A stretch of DNA of 64,000 bases, from positions 824,541-888,540 of the forward strand of contig JADIXX010000008.1 of NCBI GenBank assembly GCA_016705575.1, in the 5' to 3' direction. The notes under the pieces are model-generated. The model saw only the letters and a program-made list of their open reading frames with translations. It searched no databases and was not told the origin of the DNA. The stretch's first letter is position 1. Every line of letters begins with the position of its first letter. Made by a program: the position numbers and the translations under genes. This document shows positions 18,163-27,689 of the stretch, in pieces. This DNA is from Candidatus Aalborgicola defluviihabitans (lineage in GTDB: Bacteria; Pseudomonadota; Gammaproteobacteria; Burkholderiales; Burkholderiaceae_C).

Positions 18163-20382
18163 TTACCGCCCCGGTCGCCAGCGTTTGAGCAACAAGGCGT
18201 TGGTCACGACGCTCACCGAGCTCATCGCCATGGCGGCTCCCGCCACCACCGGGTTGAGATAGCCCAGCGCCGCCAGGGGAATACCGGCCACGTTGTAGAA
18301 GAACGCCCAAAACAGGTTCTGCCGGATTTTGGCCACGGTGCGATCCGATATATCCAACGCCGCAGCCACCAAACTCAGGTCCCCCCGCATGAGTGTGATG
18401 CCGGCTGCGTGCATGGCCACATCCGTGCCGTTGCCCATAGCCAGGCCCACATCGGCCGCCGCCAGCGCGGGTGCGTCGTTGACGCCGTCACCCACCATGG
18501 CAACCGTGTGGCCGCCGTCTTTGAGTCCGGCCACCAGTGATGCCTTGTCGCCCGGCAGCACCTCTGCCATCACCTCGCCTTCTTCAGGCCGTAACCCCAA
18601 GCGACGGGCCATGGCCTCGGCCGCGCCCCGGTTATCGCCGGAAATCATCACGGTCCGGATACCGCGTGCGCGCAGCGCTTCGAGGGCCTCACGGGCACCG
18701 GGCTTGGGTTCATCACCAAAGGCCATGATGGCCTTCAACGTCAAGCCTTCTGTGGTGCGTTCAGCGACGGCCGACACGGTGAACCCCTGCGCCTGAAGCT
18801 CCTGCGCACGGGTGGCAAGCATCCCCATGCGCACACCCAGTTCCTCCATCCAGCGCAAGCTTCCGATCAAGTAGCTTCTGGCGCCCACCTCTCCCTCACT
18901 GCCGCGGCCCGGCACGGCGCGCACGGCATCGGGTGCAATAACCGCCACGCCGCGTTCCTTGGCAGCGGCCAAGGCAGCGCGCGCCAACGGGTGTTCGCTG
19001 CCGCTTTGCAGGCTGGCCACAGCCTGCATGACCGAAGTCTCATCAACCCCTTCCGCACACGCCAGGGTGGTCAGGCGCGGCTGACCCACCGTCAGCGTGC
19101 CGGTCTTGTCAAAGGCCACCACATCAACCTTATGCGCCAGTTCCAGCGCTTGGGCATCTTTGATGAGGATGCCATGCTGGGCTGCCACGCCAGTGCCCGC
19201 CATGATGGCCGCCGGTGTGGCCAAGCCCAGCGCGCACGGGCAGGCGATAACCAGCACCGCCACCGCATGAATGACTGCCGTCTCAAACGGGTGCCCACTC
19301 AGCCACCAGCCCAGCAGCGTGAGCAAAGCCAGCACCAGCACCACGGGGACGAACACTGCGCTGACCTTGTCTACCAGACGCTGAATGGGCGCCTTGGCGG
19401 CTTGGGCGTCTTCTACCAGACGGATGATGCGCGACAGCACCGTGTCCACGCCCACCGCCGTCACTTGCAGCACCACACGGCCATCGCCATTGATCGAGCC
19501 ACCGGTGAGTCCATCACCTGCGTCTTTGCGCACCGGCAGCGGTTCGCCGGTGAGCATGGACTCGTCCACCTGGGTTGCGCCTTCTTGCAAGATGCCATCC
19601 ACCGGAAAGCGTTCGCCGGGCTTGACGACCAGACGGTCACCGAGCATGACCTCTGCAATGGGCATATCCACCTCACCATTACGGCCCAGCACATGGGCTA
19701 TATCCGGGCGCAGACCATGCAGGGCGCGGATGGCGGCCGTGGTCTGGCGTTTGGCGCGCGCCTCCAGCCACTTGCCCAGCAGCACCAGGGTAATAACCAC
19801 GGCGGAGCCTTCAAAGTACAGGTGCACCATGGCACCATCGCCGGCCTGTAGCCACAACCACACCGACAAGGCCCAGCCCGCAGTCGTGCCAATGGCCACC
19901 AACAGGTCCATATTGCCGCTGCGCGCCAGCACGGCGTGCCAGCCTGCCTTGTAGAAGCGCGCACCCAGTATGAATTGCACCGGCGTGGCCAGCGCAAACT
20001 GCACCCAGGCTGGCAACATCCAATGCTGGCCAAACCAGTCACCCACCATGGGCAGTGCCAACGGAAACGACAGCAGCGCGCCCAGTGCCACCGGGCCAAA
20101 TCCGGCCCACGGTGATACCGATTCCAGGGCATCCACCTCAGCCGGACTGCGCGGCTCGTAGCCAGCGTCGCGCACGGCGCGTTTGAGGCGTACCGGCATC
20201 TGCGCATCGCCCGCAAAAACAATACGGGCGGATTCTGTAGCCAGGTTGACCGATGCGTCCTGCACGCCGGGGACTTTTTTCAGGGCGCGCTCAACGCGGC
20301 CAACACAGGATGCGCAGGTCATGCCGCCAATGCCGATGTCCAGCGTAGCGCCGGCGGCGGAGGGAGTAGGGTTTGTTTCCAT
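18163..20382 (-). CDS. copA: CopA-type Cu(+)-translocating P1B ATPase
   Basis: A 739-residue heavy-metal ATPase. One N-terminal HMA domain carries GGMTCASCVGR (near residue 20). The membrane metal site is CPCALGLATPAA, the phosphorylation site DKTGTLTVG, and the hinge GDGVNDAPALAAADVGLAMG. The C-terminal membrane pair contains YNVAGIPLAALG and a Met-rich MAMSSVSVV segment, as in Cu+ exporters. The start at ATG 20382 excludes an open extension overlapping the CueR operator. It is divergent from copZ-cueR and exports cytoplasmic copper to the periplasm. Confidence 0.95.
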   Translation of the reverse strand: METNPTPSAAGATLDIGIGGMTCASCVGRVERALKKVPGVQDASVNLATESARIVFAGDAQMPVRLKRAVRDAGYEPRSPAEVDALESVSPWAGFGPVALGALLSFPLALPMVGDWFGQHWMLPAWVQFALATPVQFILGARFYKAGWHAVLARSGNMDLLVAIGTTAGWALSVWLWLQAGDGAMVHLYFEGSAVVITLVLLGKWLEARAKRQTTAAIRALHGLRPDIAHVLGRNGEVDMPIAEVMLGDRLVVKPGERFPVDGILQEGATQVDESMLTGEPLPVRKDAGDGLTGGSINGDGRVVLQVTAVGVDTVLSRIIRLVEDAQAAKAPIQRLVDKVSAVFVPVVLVLALLTLLGWWLSGHPFETAVIHAVAVLVIACPCALGLATPAAIMAGTGVAAQHGILIKDAQALELAHKVDVVAFDKTGTLTVGQPRLTTLACAEGVDETSVMQAVASLQSGSEHPLARAALAAAKERGVAVIAPDAVRAVPGRGSEGEVGARSYLIGSLRWMEELGVRMGMLATRAQELQAQGFTVSAVAERTTEGLTLKAIMAFGDEPKPGAREALEALRARGIRTVMISGDNRGAAEAMARRLGLRPEEGEVMAEVLPGDKASLVAGLKDGGHTVAMVGDGVNDAPALAAADVGLAMGNGTDVAMHAAGITLMRGDLSLVAAALDISDRTVAKIRQNLFWAFFYNVAGIPLAALGYLNPVVAGAAMAMSSVSVVTNALLLKRWRPGR

Positions 20383-20390
20383 GGTGTGTA

Positions 20391-20420
20391 GCCTAAACCC
20401 TCCCGCCATAGGAAGGTCAA
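20391..20420 (-). promoter_or_regulatory. CueR-type promoter/operator of copA
   Basis: On the minus strand, TTGACC and TAGGCT are separated by a 19-bp spacer with the dyad CCTTCC...GGAGGG. The over-long spacer with an internal dyad is the hallmark of MerR-family, here CueR-like, promoters. It lies just upstream of the copA ATG. Confidence 0.75.
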
Positions 20421-20438
20421 GTGCGGAAGGACAAGTGC

Positions 20439-20469
20439 TTGACTCTCCCACCGTGGTAAGGTTCAAACT
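20439..20469 (+). promoter_or_regulatory. CueR-type promoter/operator of copZ-cueR
   Basis: TTGACT, then a 19-bp spacer containing CTCCCACC...GGTAAGG, then CAAACT as a weak -10. It matches the CueR operator pattern on the plus strand, 39 bases before copZ. With the copA operator it makes a divergent pair, so cueR is probably autoregulated. Confidence 0.7.
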
Positions 20470-20507
20470 GTGGCTCTTCTGATTCAACAACCCCACAAGG
20501 AACCCCC

Positions 20508-20705
20508 ATGAACCAAACCTTTACCGTAACCGGCATGACCTGCGGCCATTGCGAAAAGGCCGTGACCCAGGCGCTGCAGCAAGTGGATCCACAGGCCCAG
20601 GTGGTGATCGACCGCAGCCACAACAGCGTGCAGGTGCAATCCAACCAGCCACGCCAGGCGCTGGCAGCTGCGATTACTGAAGAAGGCTATGCCGTTGCCG
20701 ACTGA
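20508..20705 (+). CDS. copZ: CopZ-type copper chaperone (HMA domain)
   Basis: A 65-residue single HMA domain with the metal-binding loop TGMTCGHCEKAV near residue 10. It would carry Cu(I) to CopA. GAGGAAC-like ribosome site upstream. It overlaps cueR by 17 bases, so chaperone and regulator are co-translated. Confidence 0.92.
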   Translation: MNQTFTVTGMTCGHCEKAVTQALQQVDPQAQVVIDRSHNSVQVQSNQPRQALAAAITEEGYAVAD

Positions 20706-21150
20706 GTCCAAAGGGCAGAACGGAAACGCCGGCCCCATTGCCATTGGCGAGGCGGCGCGCCAGTCTGGCGTTTCGGCAAAAATGCTGCGCCATTACGAAT
20801 CGTTGGGCCTCTTGGGGCAGGTCAACCGCACCGACAGCGGCTACCGTCAGTACAGCCCCGGCGATGTGCACACTCTGCGCTTTATCAAGCGTGGCCGTGA
20901 CTTGGGCTTTTCCATGGCCGAGATTTCCGAGCTGGTGGGCTTGTGGCACAACCGCAGCCGTGCCAGCGCCAGCGTCAAGCGCATCGCCCAAAAACACATG
21001 GATGAGCTGAACACCCGCATGGCTGCCATGCAGGCCATGCAGCGCTCCCTGCAAGACCTGCTGCAGAACTGCCATGGTGACGCCCGCCCTGACTGCCCTA
21101 TCCTGGATGATTTGGCCGGCAAAGGCAGCACCGGGGCCAACTGTCATTGA
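20689..21150 (+). CDS. cueR: CueR, MerR-family copper-responsive regulator
   Basis: A 153-residue MerR regulator. The winged helix occupies residues about 17-55 (GEAARQSGVSAKMLRHYESLG, then SGYRQYSP). A long dimerisation helix follows. The metal loop near the C-terminus has two Cys (NCHGDARPDCPILDDL) at the spacing seen in CueR-type Cu(I)/Ag(I)/Au(I) sensors. Context with copZ and copA, and the two operators, agrees. Confidence 0.92.
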   Translation: MPLPTESKGQNGNAGPIAIGEAARQSGVSAKMLRHYESLGLLGQVNRTDSGYRQYSPGDVHTLRFIKRGRDLGFSMAEISELVGLWHNRSRASASVKRIAQKHMDELNTRMAAMQAMQRSLQDLLQNCHGDARPDCPILDDLAGKGSTGANCH

Positions 21151-21184
21151 AGGCCCATAACCCGCCCGCCGCTACACTGCGCCG

Positions 21185-21835
21185 ATGATCGACCCTTGCA
21201 CCCTGTACCCGGCACTTGCCAGCGTGGAGCCGTCGCTGCACTCACAGGGCACGTCGATCGGGCCCATGACCGTGCCCGCTGGTACCGTGCTGTTCAGCGC
21301 ACAGGCCGCTTGCAGGGGTTTCCCGCTGGTATTGGAAGGCGAAGTCAAGGTCAGCCGCCACTCCAGCGACGGACGCTCACTGGAGTTGTACCGGGTGGTG
21401 CCAGGTGAACTGTGCCTGGCCTCCAGCGCCAGCCTTTTTCGCAGCCTGCCGCTGTCGGCCACCGGCACAGCCACCAAGCCGACCACGCTACTGCTGATTC
21501 CACCGGTGCTGTTTAACCAATGGCTGGAGACACCCCCCTTTCGCGATGCCGTGTTGGGCCTGTTTGCCGAGCGCATGGCAGACCTGACCGGACTGATCGA
21601 CGCCGTGGCCTTCCAGCGCCTGGACCAACGCCTGGCCGCTGCCCTGCTGGGCCGGGGGCCCGACCTGGCGCTCACCCACCAGGAACTGGCCGACGAGCTG
21701 GGCACGGTGCGGGAAATGGTGTCGCGCCTGCTGCGTCGTTTCGAACGTGAAGGCTGGGTAGAGCTGGCACGCGAACGCATTCACATCCGCGATAGCGCCG
21801 CGTTGCGCACTGTGGCCGCAGCATTGCCAAACTAA
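21185..21835 (+). CDS. Crp/Fnr family transcriptional regulator
   Basis: A 216-residue regulator with an N-terminal cNMP-type beta barrel (PAGTVLFSAQAACRGFPLVLEGEVKVSRHS) and a C-terminal HTH (LTHQELADELGTVREMVSRLLRRFEREGWVEL, recognition helix near residue 175). It has Cys at residue 5 and in AACRGF and GELCLASS, but not the Fnr four-Cys cluster pattern, so oxygen sensing by [4Fe-4S] is not evident. It follows cueR by 34 bases and may be co-transcribed. Targets unknown; it also borders the Calvin cycle cluster. Confidence 0.88.
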   Translation: MIDPCTLYPALASVEPSLHSQGTSIGPMTVPAGTVLFSAQAACRGFPLVLEGEVKVSRHSSDGRSLELYRVVPGELCLASSASLFRSLPLSATGTATKPTTLLLIPPVLFNQWLETPPFRDAVLGLFAERMADLTGLIDAVAFQRLDQRLAAALLGRGPDLALTHQELADELGTVREMVSRLLRRFEREGWVELARERIHIRDSAALRTVAAALPN

Positions 21836-21854
21836 GAATTGGTACGGTCGATTT

Positions 21855-21920
21855 ACTATGTTTTTCATAGCTACTTAGGCATATTTCACGAGGGCTAGAC
21901 ACCCATTCTGGCGTAAAAAA
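21855..21920 (+). repeat. Dispersed CGAGGGCTAGAG-type repeat, copy B
   Basis: CATAGCTACTTAGGCATATT followed by CACGAGGGCTAGACACCC, directly between the Crp/Fnr stop and the truncated sqr copy. One of the best-preserved copies in the window. Confidence 0.7.
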
Positions 21921-21924
21921 CGTC

Positions 21925-22354
21925 TCAACGAATCAAACGGGCGATGCCCAGCGCCTTAAGCACATACTTCTCGTAAATGGGCTCCGGAGTGCCGTTCTTC
22001 ATCTTGCGCATGAAGTACTTCTCAAAGGCAATTTTGGCCAGATGAACCCATTTGCCCTTCTTGAACCAGTTGACGTTGCGCGGCGGTATTTGCGGCAAGG
22101 CCACAAAGGCCGCACCGGTGTCGCCCATGTCCGCCAGGCAGATGGCGTTCCACGTGGCCTTGGTCGTGACGGGCTGGCCAGCCAGTTCGTCCTTGATGTT
22201 GTGCACGATGGCCGACACCATGGTCTCGATCATGTAGCCTGTCTTGGGTGCCCCGGTGGGAACCGGTGTGGCCTCCACCGGCGGAATGGCCACGCAGACG
22301 CCCGCAGAGAAGATGTTCTTGTAGGCTTTGCTGCGCTGGTATTCGTCGATCAGC
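21925..22354 (-). pseudogene. Truncated sqr copy (C-terminal third only)
   Basis: The minus-strand translation from VLIDEYQRSKAYKNIFSAG to the C-terminal KALGIARLIR is nearly identical to residues about 280-424 of the intact sulfide:quinone oxidoreductase at 37037-38311. Differences are small, for example DELAGQPVTTKATWN against DELNGSTAATKATWN. Homology stops abruptly at about 22354, where the intact gene continues; no FAD-binding domain or start remains. It is in the same orientation as the intact gene, so the two are direct repeats flanking the Calvin cycle cluster. It should be non-functional. Confidence 0.88.
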
Positions 22355-22563
22355 ACGCCGCACCGCACTTGCACGCACCCAGCGCGCCTGCGGGCCACCT
22401 GCGGCACCCTAAAACCCACCAAATCAGAGCGCCTCGGTAGCCCTAAATCCGTGCAATACTTGGTCTCATGCGGTTGAATTTCCTATCCCCACTACCACAA
22501 TTAATTCGAGGGCTACAGCCCGATTTGACCTCGAACGCCCTGGCAGCGGATTACTGCACCTTG
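22355..22563. other. Intergenic stretch with a repeat remnant
   Basis: About 200 bases between the truncated sqr and the 3' end of cbbO. I see no gene. The GC-rich first part is the novel junction sequence next to the sqr breakpoint; the second part holds repeat copy C. No clear terminator T-run for cbbO is visible. Confidence 0.5.
22493..22533 (+). repeat. Dispersed repeat, copy C (partial)
   Basis: TTCGAGGGCTACAGCCCGAT shares the core of copies B, D and E. Only the 3' half is recognisable. It sits just downstream of cbbO. Confidence 0.5.
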
Positions 22564-24838
22564 TTACCGCGTCAAGCTGACAAACAGCCGCGTCATCCGC
22601 TCCGGTAACTGCTCGATGCGGTCCACCACGGTGGCGTGGTGGCCGAAGATGTCATGCACGTAGGCATCGGCTTGCGGGTCCAGGCTGATGCAGTGGCTGT
22701 GGATGCCTTGCTGCGCCAGTTCTTGAACAGCCTGGCGGGTGTCCAACACCAGGGATTGGTCGTCACTCACATCCACATCCGACGGGCGGCCGTCGGTCAG
22801 CACCAGCAGGAGTTTTTTGTCGGCCGTTTGCGCGCCCAGGGTGCGCGCGGCGTGGCGCAGGGCGGCGCCCATGCGGGTGGAGTACTGCGCTTGCAACGCG
22901 GCCAGCCGGGCCTTGGGCACATCGTCCCAATTTTCGCCAAAGCCCTTGATGTGTTGGTAGCGCACGTCGTGCCGGGTGTTGGAGTGAAAGCCCGCCAGAG
23001 CAAACGGGTCGCCCAGCCGGTCCATGGCCCAGGCCAGCAGGGCCACGGCTTGCTGGCTCAGGGCCAGGCGGGTCTGGCTGGTGCCGGGCACGGCGTCGTT
23101 GAGCGATTGCTGACAAGTCCAGCAACACCAGCACGGCGATGCTGCGGTCCTCGCTGCGGTGGCTCATCAGAATGCGCGGGTCGGGCTGGGCGCCAGCACG
23201 CCAGTCGGTGAGTGCCCGGATGGCCACGTCCAGGTCCAACTCGCTGCCTTCTTCCTGGTAGCGAATGCGCACACGATTTTGCGGCTTGAGCAGGTCCAGC
23301 AGTTTTTGCAACTGGCGTGCCAGACCGGCGTGCTGGGCCAGCAGGGCGTCGATGTGGCGGGCGTCGCCGCTGGGGTGCAGGGCCTCATAGACGCTGACCC
23401 AGTCGGGGCGATAAGCTTGGCTGGCAGCATCCCACTCGGGGTAGTGGCGCGGCGGCAGACCGTGCACCGCCTGCTCCGGCGGCGGACGCTCTGCGTTGAA
23501 GCTGTCTTCTTCATCGCCGGCTTCGATAAAGGTCCACAGGTGGCGGTTGTCGTCGCGGTAGCTGACCACGGTGTTTTCAAAAAACACGCGTGCCAGCTGG
23601 TCGCTTTGGCGGCGGGTGCGGGCGGCATGTTGCAGGGCCAGCGTTTGCATGGCCTGGGTGCTGGAATCGCTGCCATTCAGCAGGTCGTGGAAAGTGTCCA
23701 CGCAGTTAATCAGGTCTGCATCCCGGTAAGCATGGCCGGGGTCGAGCAAGGCAAGGGACAGCATTGCCAGGCGGTGGCGCAGGCAACTGACCTGGGCGGG
23801 GTCGCAAGCGCCTTCTACCGGGCGCGGGTGCAGCGCCAGCAAGAGCGGGCGCAGGCCGGGGTAGTGGTGCAGCAGCAAGTGGTCGATGCGGGCGTCTTCC
23901 AGGCATTCGGTGGTCAGGCGCTGCAGGGGGCTCAGGTTGTCGGCCACCAGGGTCTGGCTCCAACGGCGGTGGGCGGCGATGTGGGCCAATGCCACGCGGT
24001 AGCGGTCCAGGCCGTTGATGTTATTCAGGGTGTCGTACACATCGGGCAGGCAGACACTGTCGTTGGCGGTGTGTTGCGTGCTCCAAGGCGCTGGTGTGGG
24101 CGCATCGGCCAGTCCGGTGGCGTAGGCGTGCAGGGGGGCCTGGTCTTGCCACAGGGCGCGCAGCGTCAGGTCTAACTGGCGCTCCACGTCCACCAGCAGC
24201 GTGCCGTGGCGTTCGCGCTGGAGTACGGCGCGGCTGTCGGGCAGGGCGCAGGCAAAGTAGGCGCGCTGCTTGTCGGGGTGGTGCTGGTAGTGGCGTGCGC
24301 CGTAGTTGGCCCAGCGCGCCAGCCCCGCCACGGTGAGCGGCCCCAGCAGTTGGGGCGCATGCTCCAGCAACACCGGTAGGCCGGGGCTGGCAAAGGTGGT
24401 GTGGTGGCCGTGGATGGACACGCTGGTGCGCGACATCACGTCCCTGACCACATGCAGGTAGTGGCGCAGCGGGTCTGCGCCCTGCAGGCGCCGCGCCACG
24501 GCAGCCAGGGTGCTCAGCAGCGGGGCCATGGCGGTGCTGTTGGGCGACTTTTGCATGGCGGTGAGCAGGGCGGCAACGTCGGCCAACAGGTCTTGGGCGG
24601 CGGCGCTTCCCACCGTGTGGGCTACTTGCGGCCACTCCTGCAAAAGCGCCAGCACCGGTTCGGGGCCGCGGCCCATTTTGCCCAGGGCGCGGGCGCAATC
24701 GACGTAAGCCTCCATGCCAGCAGGACCGAGTACTTGGGTGGCCTCCAGCATGCAGTCGGCAAACACCGCTTGCACTGCGGGGAAATTGCAATCGAGCTGC
24801 TTGCGCCAGGTTTCAATTTGTAGGAGCGAACACAGCAT
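22564..24838 (-). pseudogene. cbbO: CbbO, von Willebrand A RuBisCO activase subunit (one frameshift)
   Basis: About 757 codons in two frames. The first part (from ATG 24838) carries the long helical CbbO region and ends in SIAVLVLLDLS; the second begins after a shift near 23110 and continues SLNDAVPGTSQTRLAL through the VWA domain (VLTDGRPSDVD, HATVVDRI). Removing one G restores VLLDLSQSLND, the MIDAS DxSxS motif. CbbO with the AAA+ ATPase CbbQ reactivates inhibited RuBisCO. Its start overlaps the cbbQ end by 26 bases, so the genes are co-translated. Everything else is conserved, so the indel may be a sequence error. Confidence 0.88.
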
Positions 24839-25598
24839 CAATGGTGTGGTCCAGCGTCTGGCGGATGTCGTCGTCGTCGGTGATGGGGCGCACCAGCGCC
24901 ATGCGGCAGGCGTCCCCCGGTGCCACGCCGCCCACGATCAGTGTGGCGGCATAGACCAGCAGCCGGGTGGATATGCCCTCAGTCAGTCCGTGTCCTTTGA
25001 GCTGGCGGGCCGCGTGAGCAATCTGCACCAGCTGCGCGGCGCGTGGGGTGTCGATCCCGGTCTCGGTGCTAACGATCTGCGCTTCCAGCTCAGCGTTGGG
25101 GTACGCAAACTCAAATGCGGCAAAGCGCTGTTTGGTGGAAGGTTTCAGGTCCTTGAGCAGGCTCTGGTAGCCGGGGTTGTAGGAGATGACCAGCTGAAAA
25201 TCCGGGTGCGCGTGCACCGTCTCGCCCTTTTTGTCCAGCGGCAGTTGGCGGCGGTGGTCGGTGAGCGGGTGAATCACGACTGTGGTGTCTTGTCGCGCCT
25301 CCACAATTTCGTCCAGGTAGCAAATCGCCCCGGTGCGCGCGGCCACCGTCAGTGGGCCGTCTTGCCAGCGGGTGCCCCCGGCGTCCAGCAGGTAACGGCC
25401 CACCAGATCGCTGGCGGTCATGTCCTCGTTGCAGGCTACGGTGATGAGGGGTCTACCCAACCGGTGCGCCATGAACTCGATGAAGCGCGACTTGCCGCAG
25501 CCGGTAGGGCCTTTGACCATCACCGGCAGGCGGGCCGCGTAGGCGGCTTCGAATAGGGCTACCTCGTTGCCTTGGGGCTGGTAGAAGGGAATTGTCAT
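24813..25598 (-). CDS. cbbQ: CbbQ, MoxR-type AAA+ RuBisCO activase
   Basis: A 261-residue AAA+ ATPase. Walker A is GPTGCGKSRF near residue 34, Walker B ICYLDEIVEAR near residue 95, sensor 1 VISYNPGYQ and the arginine-finger region STKQRFAAFEF. The ATG at 25598 starts MTIPFYQPQGNEVALFEAAY, the usual CbbQ/NirQ beginning. It lies 79 bases downstream of cbbM on the same strand and overlaps cbbO. Together CbbQ and CbbO remodel inhibited RuBisCO. Confidence 0.95.
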   Translation of the reverse strand: MTIPFYQPQGNEVALFEAAYAARLPVMVKGPTGCGKSRFIEFMAHRLGRPLITVACNEDMTASDLVGRYLLDAGGTRWQDGPLTVAARTGAICYLDEIVEARQDTTVVIHPLTDHRRQLPLDKKGETVHAHPDFQLVISYNPGYQSLLKDLKPSTKQRFAAFEFAYPNAELEAQIVSTETGIDTPRAAQLVQIAHAARQLKGHGLTEGISTRLLVYAATLIVGGVAPGDACRMALVRPITDDDDIRQTLDHTIDAVFAPTN

Positions 25599-25677
25599 GG
25601 CGCGCAAATGAAGGGTGCATGGGTTTCGCCGCAGGGCCGGGCAGTACACGAAGTGACAAGCGTGGGGGCATACATTC

Positions 25678-27057
25678 TCATCGATGTGCGCCAATCTTTT
25701 CGCGCCAGCCCGGGAACAGCTTGTCGGCGTCGCCGGGGAAAGACGCAAACGCCCGGGCAAATTCTTTGTGCTCCTTAGCCCACTCAATAGGGTCGGCCCG
25801 GGCCTTCCAGCAGTCATAGGCCTGGCGCAGTGAGGTGGCGCCTGCGGCAGGAGAGTCGATGTGGCCATAGGCGCCGCCACCGGCAGTGTTGATGACGTTG
25901 CCGTGACCCAGGTTTTCAAAAAAACCAGGCAGGCGCAGCGCGTTCATGCCGCCCGAGATGATGGGCGTAGTGGGCTTCATGCCGTACCACTCTTGGTGGT
26001 AGGCCGGGCCGCTGTAGCTGTCTCGCTCGATGATGTAGGCAATGGCGCGGTCGTCGTTGCTGCCTTCCATCTTGCCGTAGCCCATGGTGCCCACGTGGAT
26101 GCCCGATGCGCCCTGTAGGCGGCTCATCTTGGCCAATACATAGGCGTCGTAGCCGCGTTTGGCGCTGGGGCTGGTCACTGCGCCGTGGCCGGCGCGGTGG
26201 TAGTGCAGGTACTGGTTGGGAAAGTGGCGCCGCGCGGTAGTGACCATGCCGGGGCCGCCGACGTAGCCGTCCACCAGAAAGGCCACCTTGTCGGCGTCTG
26301 GCCCGAAGGTGCGCAGGATGAATTCACCGCGCGCCAGCATCTCGTAATGGTCGTCGGCGGTGATGTTGGCCGAGAAGATTTTGGCCTCACCGGTTTCGTC
26401 CATGGCCCGCTTCATGGCGTCGTAGACCAGCGCAATGGTCTTGGCCATGGGCGCAAAGGTCTGGTTGCCTTGCGGTTCGTCGTTCTTGATGAAGTCGCCA
26501 CCCAGCCAGAACTGGTACGCGGCGGCGGCAAATGGCTCGGGGCGCAGGCCCAGCTTGGGCTTGATGATGGTACCGGCAATGTAGCCGCCGTCCTTCACCG
26601 GGCGACCCAGAATGCGCCACAGGTCAGAAATGTCTTTGCTCGGACCATCGAACAGCTGGATGGCGCGCGGCGGCATATAAAAGTCGTACATCTTGGCGTG
26701 TTCGATATCGCCCATGCCCTGGTTGTTGCCGATCACCAGCGTCAAAAATGACACGATCATCATGCGGCCATCCGTCATGTTGCGGTCAAACAGGTCAATC
26801 GGATACGCGATACGCATCTCCTCGGAAGGCTCGTCAATCTGGTAAACCAGCGCGTCCACGCCCTTGGTGAATTCGTCGGTGGTCGACACCTCGACATTGG
26901 TGCCGGTGGACGACTCGGCCGCAAAGTGGGCCGCCGCTTCCAGATAGCCGTGCCCCGCCTTGGGCTTCATTTTGTAGGCCACCAAGATGTGGCGACCACC
27001 CGAGATCAGGTCGTGTTCCTTAAGGCTCAGGTCAGCGTAGCGGTTGCTTTGGTCCAT
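25678..27057 (-). CDS. cbbM: Form II RuBisCO, CbbM
   Basis: A 459-residue dimer-type RuBisCO that carboxylates ribulose 1,5-bisphosphate. Catalytic segments are intact: TIIKPKLG (Lys), GGDFIKNDEPQGNQ with the carbamylated Lys and Mg ligands Asp/Glu, YHRAGHGA (His), TMGYGKMEG (loop 6 Lys) and ISGGMNAL. MDQSNRYADLSLKEHDLI is a typical CbbM start, with GGAG-like CTGGAG nine bases upstream. There is no small subunit gene. Form II has low CO2/O2 specificity and suits low-oxygen, CO2-rich conditions. First gene of cbbM-cbbQ-cbbO. Confidence 0.98.
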   Translation of the reverse strand: MDQSNRYADLSLKEHDLISGGRHILVAYKMKPKAGHGYLEAAAHFAAESSTGTNVEVSTTDEFTKGVDALVYQIDEPSEEMRIAYPIDLFDRNMTDGRMMIVSFLTLVIGNNQGMGDIEHAKMYDFYMPPRAIQLFDGPSKDISDLWRILGRPVKDGGYIAGTIIKPKLGLRPEPFAAAAYQFWLGGDFIKNDEPQGNQTFAPMAKTIALVYDAMKRAMDETGEAKIFSANITADDHYEMLARGEFILRTFGPDADKVAFLVDGYVGGPGMVTTARRHFPNQYLHYHRAGHGAVTSPSAKRGYDAYVLAKMSRLQGASGIHVGTMGYGKMEGSNDDRAIAYIIERDSYSGPAYHQEWYGMKPTTPIISGGMNALRLPGFFENLGHGNVINTAGGGAYGHIDSPAAGATSLRQAYDCWKARADPIEWAKEHKEFARAFASFPGDADKLFPGWREKIGAHR

Positions 27058-27101
27058 GGGGAAACTCCAGTTGAATAGGTCAGCGGGTGGCGATGGACCT
27101 G

Positions 27102-27134
27102 ACTATAGGCAAGGCTATTCATAATGAAAATTCA
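27102..27134 (-). promoter_or_regulatory. cbbM promoter with CbbR-type box
   Basis: On the minus strand, TTTTCA (27130-27125) and TATAGT (27107-27102) are spaced 17 bases apart and could be -35 and -10. Overlapping the -35 is TGA-ATTTTCA-TTA (27134-27122), which fits the TNA-N7-TNA CbbR consensus. It lies 45-77 bases before the cbbM ATG. Motif match only. Confidence 0.55.
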
Positions 27135-27173
27135 AATAAGTTTCTTGTAAGATCAGGTTTTTGTGATGAATTG

Positions 27174-27689
27174 ATGGAGGCGATCCCCAACGCTCCGAAA
27201 AAATCGAAGTTCCCATTTTGGGAGTCTCGCAAAAAGGCGCCATGCCTCGTGGACCTGGAGTGGATGACGCTCCCACTGACAGCTACGGGGCTATTGCCGA
27301 CCGTAACTTTCAAGCGACTGGGTTACCAAATGCCAGCCGGTGATGCACAGCGAACTTGGTTCCCAGAATTGATCGATCTCTTGCGTCGCAATTGGAATCC
27401 ATCAATGTCAATGCTGCAACTTATTGAATTGCGGAATCAGCTCGATGGCATGCTTCAGACAATTCGGACAGAGCACAGTATCTTGCCGCCGTTGATGACC
27501 TGCTCGCATTGTGGGATAAAGAGCCGGGCTGCCCGACCCAAGGTGTCGGTACGGGCCATGATTTTTGCTTTGAGCCGCTTTCGCATCGCTTCCCTTGACG
27601 AAGTTCATGCCTTGGAAAAGCTCTGGGATCGATATCGACGCGACGAACACCTCGACCTTTATGGAGACATAGAGGTCGACAGCAGGTAG
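27174..27689 (+). CDS. Hypothetical protein between cbbM and cbbR
   Basis: A 171-residue protein if started at ATG 27174 (MEAIPNAPKK). The frame is open from 27087, but that part overlaps the cbbM promoter and CbbR box, so the shorter form is preferred; no good ribosome site is seen for either. A CxxC pair (TCSHCGIKSR, near residue 112) may bind zinc. Basic residues and AMIFALSRFRIASLDEVHALEKLW follow. I do not recognise the family. Base composition is visibly more AT-rich than its neighbours, which could mean acquisition by transfer. Confidence 0.6.
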   Translation: MEAIPNAPKKSKFPFWESRKKAPCLVDLEWMTLPLTATGLLPTVTFKRLGYQMPAGDAQRTWFPELIDLLRRNWNPSMSMLQLIELRNQLDGMLQTIRTEHSILPPLMTCSHCGIKSRAARPKVSVRAMIFALSRFRIASLDEVHALEKLWDRYRRDEHLDLYGDIEVDSR

